Origin: Bacteroidales bacterium
GTDB taxonomy: Bacteria; Bacteroidota; Bacteroidia; Bacteroidales; UBA3824
Length of the DNA stretch: 50,223 nt
Direction of reading: 5' to 3'
Assembly (NCBI GenBank): GCA_017412115.1
Contig: JAFPYR010000016.1
Coordinates: 1 to 50,223, forward strand
Positions 47,732-50,223 of this stretch are shown piece after piece; the stretch's first letter is position 1, and each line of letters starts with the position of its first letter. The translations under genes and the position numbers were made by a program. Under the pieces are notes generated by a model, which was given only the letters and a program-made list of their open reading frames with translations, was not told the DNA's origin and searched no databases.

Positions 47732-50223
47732 ATGTCGAAATACATACCCAAAAAATTTCAGCAAAAAGCCATCGACGAACTCATTGGCACGTTCAAAAAA
47801 CTTTGGCAAAATCCCGACGACAGGCTCGAAATCGTCTTCAAGTCGCCCACTGGCAGCGGCAAGACGTTTATGGTGTGCAATTTTGTCAACAATCTCAATT
47901 ATCAGCCTGACTTTGAGGAAGATATTGCCTTTGTTTGGATTACATTTTCCGATGATTTGGCAATGCAGAGTCGCGACAATTTTTACGATTATTATTTCCC
48001 GAATTTTAGCAACCAATTGCTTACAGTACAGGATTTTAGCCAGGGCGTATTGAAGAAAAACGACATAATGTTTCTTAATTGGCAAAAACTCGTTTCCAAA
48101 AAAGCCTCCGACCGTGTCCTTCGCCGTCCCGACAATCCCGACGAGCAAAAGGAACAAGGTTTTTATTTTGAGGACATTGCGGAACAGACTCACTGCGAAA
48201 ATCGCAAAATTGTAATGATTATCGACGAAAGCCATAAAAACGTTACATCCAATGCGTTGCGCGATGTCATCAATCCGCTTAACCCCAAAATTATTCTCAA
48301 AGTAAGCGCAACACCCGACGAAATTCCCGACGGCAGCCAATTGTATAACAACCGCGCCGGTTTTGTGGAAGTTAATCGTCAAGACGTTGTGGATGAAGGA
48401 CTTATCAAGGAAGAAATAATTTCGCAAACCGAGGACGAACTCAACATTTTGACGCCGCAAGACCACGACACGCTCTTGCTCGACCTTGCAATCGAAAAAC
48501 GTGAATCTATCAAGCGTCAATGGCAACGTATCAATCAAAATGTAAATCCGCTTGTGCTTATCCAACTGCCCAACGATGAAAAAAAGATAAAGGATACCGA
48601 TGTAAAATCTAAGGAAGAAATTGTAACCCAATATCTTACAACTGTAAAAGGTATCGAAAAAAACAAAATTGCGTATTGGTTTGACGCCCGCAAAGAAAAT
48701 ATGGAGCGCATCGACGACAACGACAATCCCGTAGAATATATGCTTTTCAAACAGGCTGCGGGAACAGGTTGGGATTGCCCTCGTGCGCATATTTTGGTGA
48801 TGTACAGAGACATAAAGTCCTGCACATTCCGTACACAGACTTTGGGGCGGATTTTGAGGATGCCGGTGATGGATGTTGACCTGAGCGAATATCCTGATTT
48901 GCGGACGGGATTTCTCTACACCAATTATCAGCGTTACGAAGTCCAAAACCCCGACGAAAAGAAATTTGACACCAAGCCAAAGACTGTTGTTGCAAAAATA
49001 GACCCTCAGCAAAAAATTAATTTTGCCACCATCAATTTTGCCACCAATATCAGCAAATCAATATCGCACACCCTTGAAAACAAGGATATTGCAAACGACA
49101 AAATAAACGCTACAATCAAGGCTGTAATTAGCGGAATTGCCAACGATTTCAGGTCAAAAGCCAAGGAAATAAGCAATACCGTTGCCAACGAACCGGATCT
49201 TTGGCAAAAGGAAAACGCCATTCAGCAAAAAAAGATTGAAGTGTCCGAAAAAATCAAAACTACAATCAAAACCGAAATCCAAAAGACGCTTTCGGAGGCT
49301 CAGACTGATATTTCCAAAAAAGAATCCAACGAACTCACCGCAGATATTGTTGACATAATATCTGATGCATTGGACACCGTTGCCGACAAACAGGAATCGG
49401 AATTTACGTTGGATGAGAGCCTTATCAGCGATTATATTTCACGTACTGATTATGGCGACATTGGCAAAGTAAGCACGTTTCAGGAGCATTTTATGAATTT
49501 TATGTGCGGGCATTTTCGCGTCAATGAGATGCAGGACGAAGATGACAAACGCCGCAATCTTCTTAACAGTGGTCTCAAACTCGACACTATTTTGGAGCAA
49601 GATGTTATGGTAAATGCGCGTTTCCGTTCCGAAATCGACGACAGCAAAAACGAATTGGGCAAAAACATCAAGTTTGAAATGTCGGACAACGATGTTGAAA
49701 AGGAGTTTACGTGGCGTTGCTACGAAACCATTGAAAACCTTTCGCCAGAATATCGTATCGGTAATATTGCTCGTTCTTGGGGACCATTCAAAGAGGCTCT
49801 GTGCCAATGGTTTAGAGTTGCAATGGATTTTTATCCCGATATGGTGGTTCGTTATCAAGTATTTCTCAATGACATCCATAAAGGCGACAACAGCATTTTC
49901 AAAGATGCCATCAACAAATGTTTTGCCGCATACCGTCCGCTTTTGGAAAAACATTTGAAGGAAAAACGCGAAAAAGAGGCTCTGAAAAATCAGCCTTTCA
50001 AAATTAAGACAACATACTTGTACCCAGACGATTACAAGGATTATCCTGTGAATTGTTCGGTTGTAAAGCCATTCCGCCTGCCCGAAAAATATTCGGGTCG
50101 CGACAACGAAACCGCCTTCATCAAATACATTGAGGGCAAATACGACAAGATAGAATGGTGGTTGAAGAATGGCACAGGCAAAGACAGTTTGGCGTTCAAA
50201 TACGTTAGTAGTCAGGACAATAA
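47732..50223 (+). CDS. res: type III restriction enzyme Res subunit (3' partial)
   Basis: 830 residues up to the window edge without a stop. Superfamily 2 helicase: Walker A SPTGSGKT at residues 38-45, DESH (motif II) at 165-168, SATP (motif III) at 192-195, and the motif VI region QTLGRILRMP near residue 370. A long Lys-rich helical middle follows, then near the end WWLKNGTGKDS, the entrance to the C-terminal PD-(D/E)XK nuclease, whose active site lies beyond the window. Res uses ATP to move or slide and cuts DNA in complex with Mod. The reading frame starts ATG 47732, six bases after mod. It is the terminal gene and looks intact as far as it is visible. Confidence 0.94.
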   Translation, partial: MSKYIPKKFQQKAIDELIGTFKKLWQNPDDRLEIVFKSPTGSGKTFMVCNFVNNLNYQPDFEEDIAFVWITFSDDLAMQSRDNFYDYYFPNFSNQLLTVQDFSQGVLKKNDIMFLNWQKLVSKKASDRVLRRPDNPDEQKEQGFYFEDIAEQTHCENRKIVMIIDESHKNVTSNALRDVINPLNPKIILKVSATPDEIPDGSQLYNNRAGFVEVNRQDVVDEGLIKEEIISQTEDELNILTPQDHDTLLLDLAIEKRESIKRQWQRINQNVNPLVLIQLPNDEKKIKDTDVKSKEEIVTQYLTTVKGIEKNKIAYWFDARKENMERIDDNDNPVEYMLFKQAAGTGWDCPRAHILVMYRDIKSCTFRTQTLGRILRMPVMDVDLSEYPDLRTGFLYTNYQRYEVQNPDEKKFDTKPKTVVAKIDPQQKINFATINFATNISKSISHTLENKDIANDKINATIKAVISGIANDFRSKAKEISNTVANEPDLWQKENAIQQKKIEVSEKIKTTIKTEIQKTLSEAQTDISKKESNELTADIVDIISDALDTVADKQESEFTLDESLISDYISRTDYGDIGKVSTFQEHFMNFMCGHFRVNEMQDEDDKRRNLLNSGLKLDTILEQDVMVNARFRSEIDDSKNELGKNIKFEMSDNDVEKEFTWRCYETIENLSPEYRIGNIARSWGPFKEALCQWFRVAMDFYPDMVVRYQVFLNDIHKGDNSIFKDAINKCFAAYRPLLEKHLKEKREKEALKNQPFKIKTTYLYPDDYKDYPVNCSVVKPFRLPEKYSGRDNETAFIKYIEGKYDKIEWWLKNGTGKDSLAFKYVSSQDN

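Noticed and set aside
47108..49012. 634-codon open frame on the - strand opposite mod and res
   Set aside because: It is antisense to two genes with clear catalytic motifs. Its Phe/Val/Ile-rich translation has no recognisable domain and is a by-product of codon bias.

Overview
The window is AT-rich chromosomal DNA from a member of the Bacteroidota, probably an uncultured Bacteroidales-like lineage. The evidence is phylum-restricted families (PorP/SprF and GldJ-like gliding/type IX secretion proteins, DUF2023 beside flavodoxin, a DUF4105/Lnb-type protein), poly-A-rich leaders instead of strong Shine-Dalgarno sites, and repeated matches to the Bacteroidota promoter TTTG-N19-21-TAnnTTTG. The species cannot be named from the sequence alone. 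No rRNA, tRNA, CRISPR array or intact insertion sequence was recognised.

Region 1 (1-15875) is a surface polysaccharide locus on the + strand with tightly packed, often overlapping genes: a Wzx-type flippase (5' end outside the window), an FrhB-like iron-sulfur protein, a polysaccharide pyruvyl transferase family protein, five glycosyltransferases, WecB (UDP-GlcNAc 2-epimerase), an IspD/TarI-type cytidylyltransferase preceded by a truncated copy of itself, two paralogous NAD-dependent epimerase/dehydratases, a TagF-like CDP-polyol phosphotransferase and an EpsG-type polymerase. Together they suggest a flippase/polymerase-made glycan carrying a CDP-activated polyol-phosphate-like unit and possibly pyruvate. 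A RelE-type toxin-antitoxin pair and a coiled-coil fragment resembling the tail of an Rpn nuclease are embedded in it.

Region 2 (15938-18240) is an accessory junction: a Panacea-domain antitoxin with a small partner that looks MazF/PemK-like, a Fic C-terminal remnant, superoxide dismutase and several strong terminators. Region 3 (18300-28440) is mostly housekeeping: flavodoxin plus DUF2023, an AAA ATPase divergent from a long MORN-repeat protein, cytidylate kinase, IspH, a CHASE4/HAMP/SpoIIE phosphatase translationally coupled to a small envelope protein, and an M18 aminopeptidase. Region 4 (28544-35580) is an envelope/type IX secretion-related cluster: two PorP/SprF proteins, a large unknown secreted protein, a DUF4105 membrane protein and a GldJ-like lipoprotein. 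Region 5 (35593-44893) has a PfkB sugar kinase, an NtrC-like regulator without its DNA-binding tail, a DUF58 protein, and a MacAB-TolC-like exporter (ATPase, two permeases, adaptor, outer-membrane channel).

Region 6 (45100-50223) is defence-like: a YoeB-type toxin-antitoxin pair, a strongly structured non-coding segment with nested inverted repeats followed by an intrinsic terminator, and a type III restriction-modification system (Mod, then Res running off the window). The structured segment, 47 bases upstream of mod, is the most unusual item: it could be a standalone RNA, an attenuator for the restriction-modification operon, or a dispersed repeat. All three toxin-antitoxin modules have their own near-consensus promoter.
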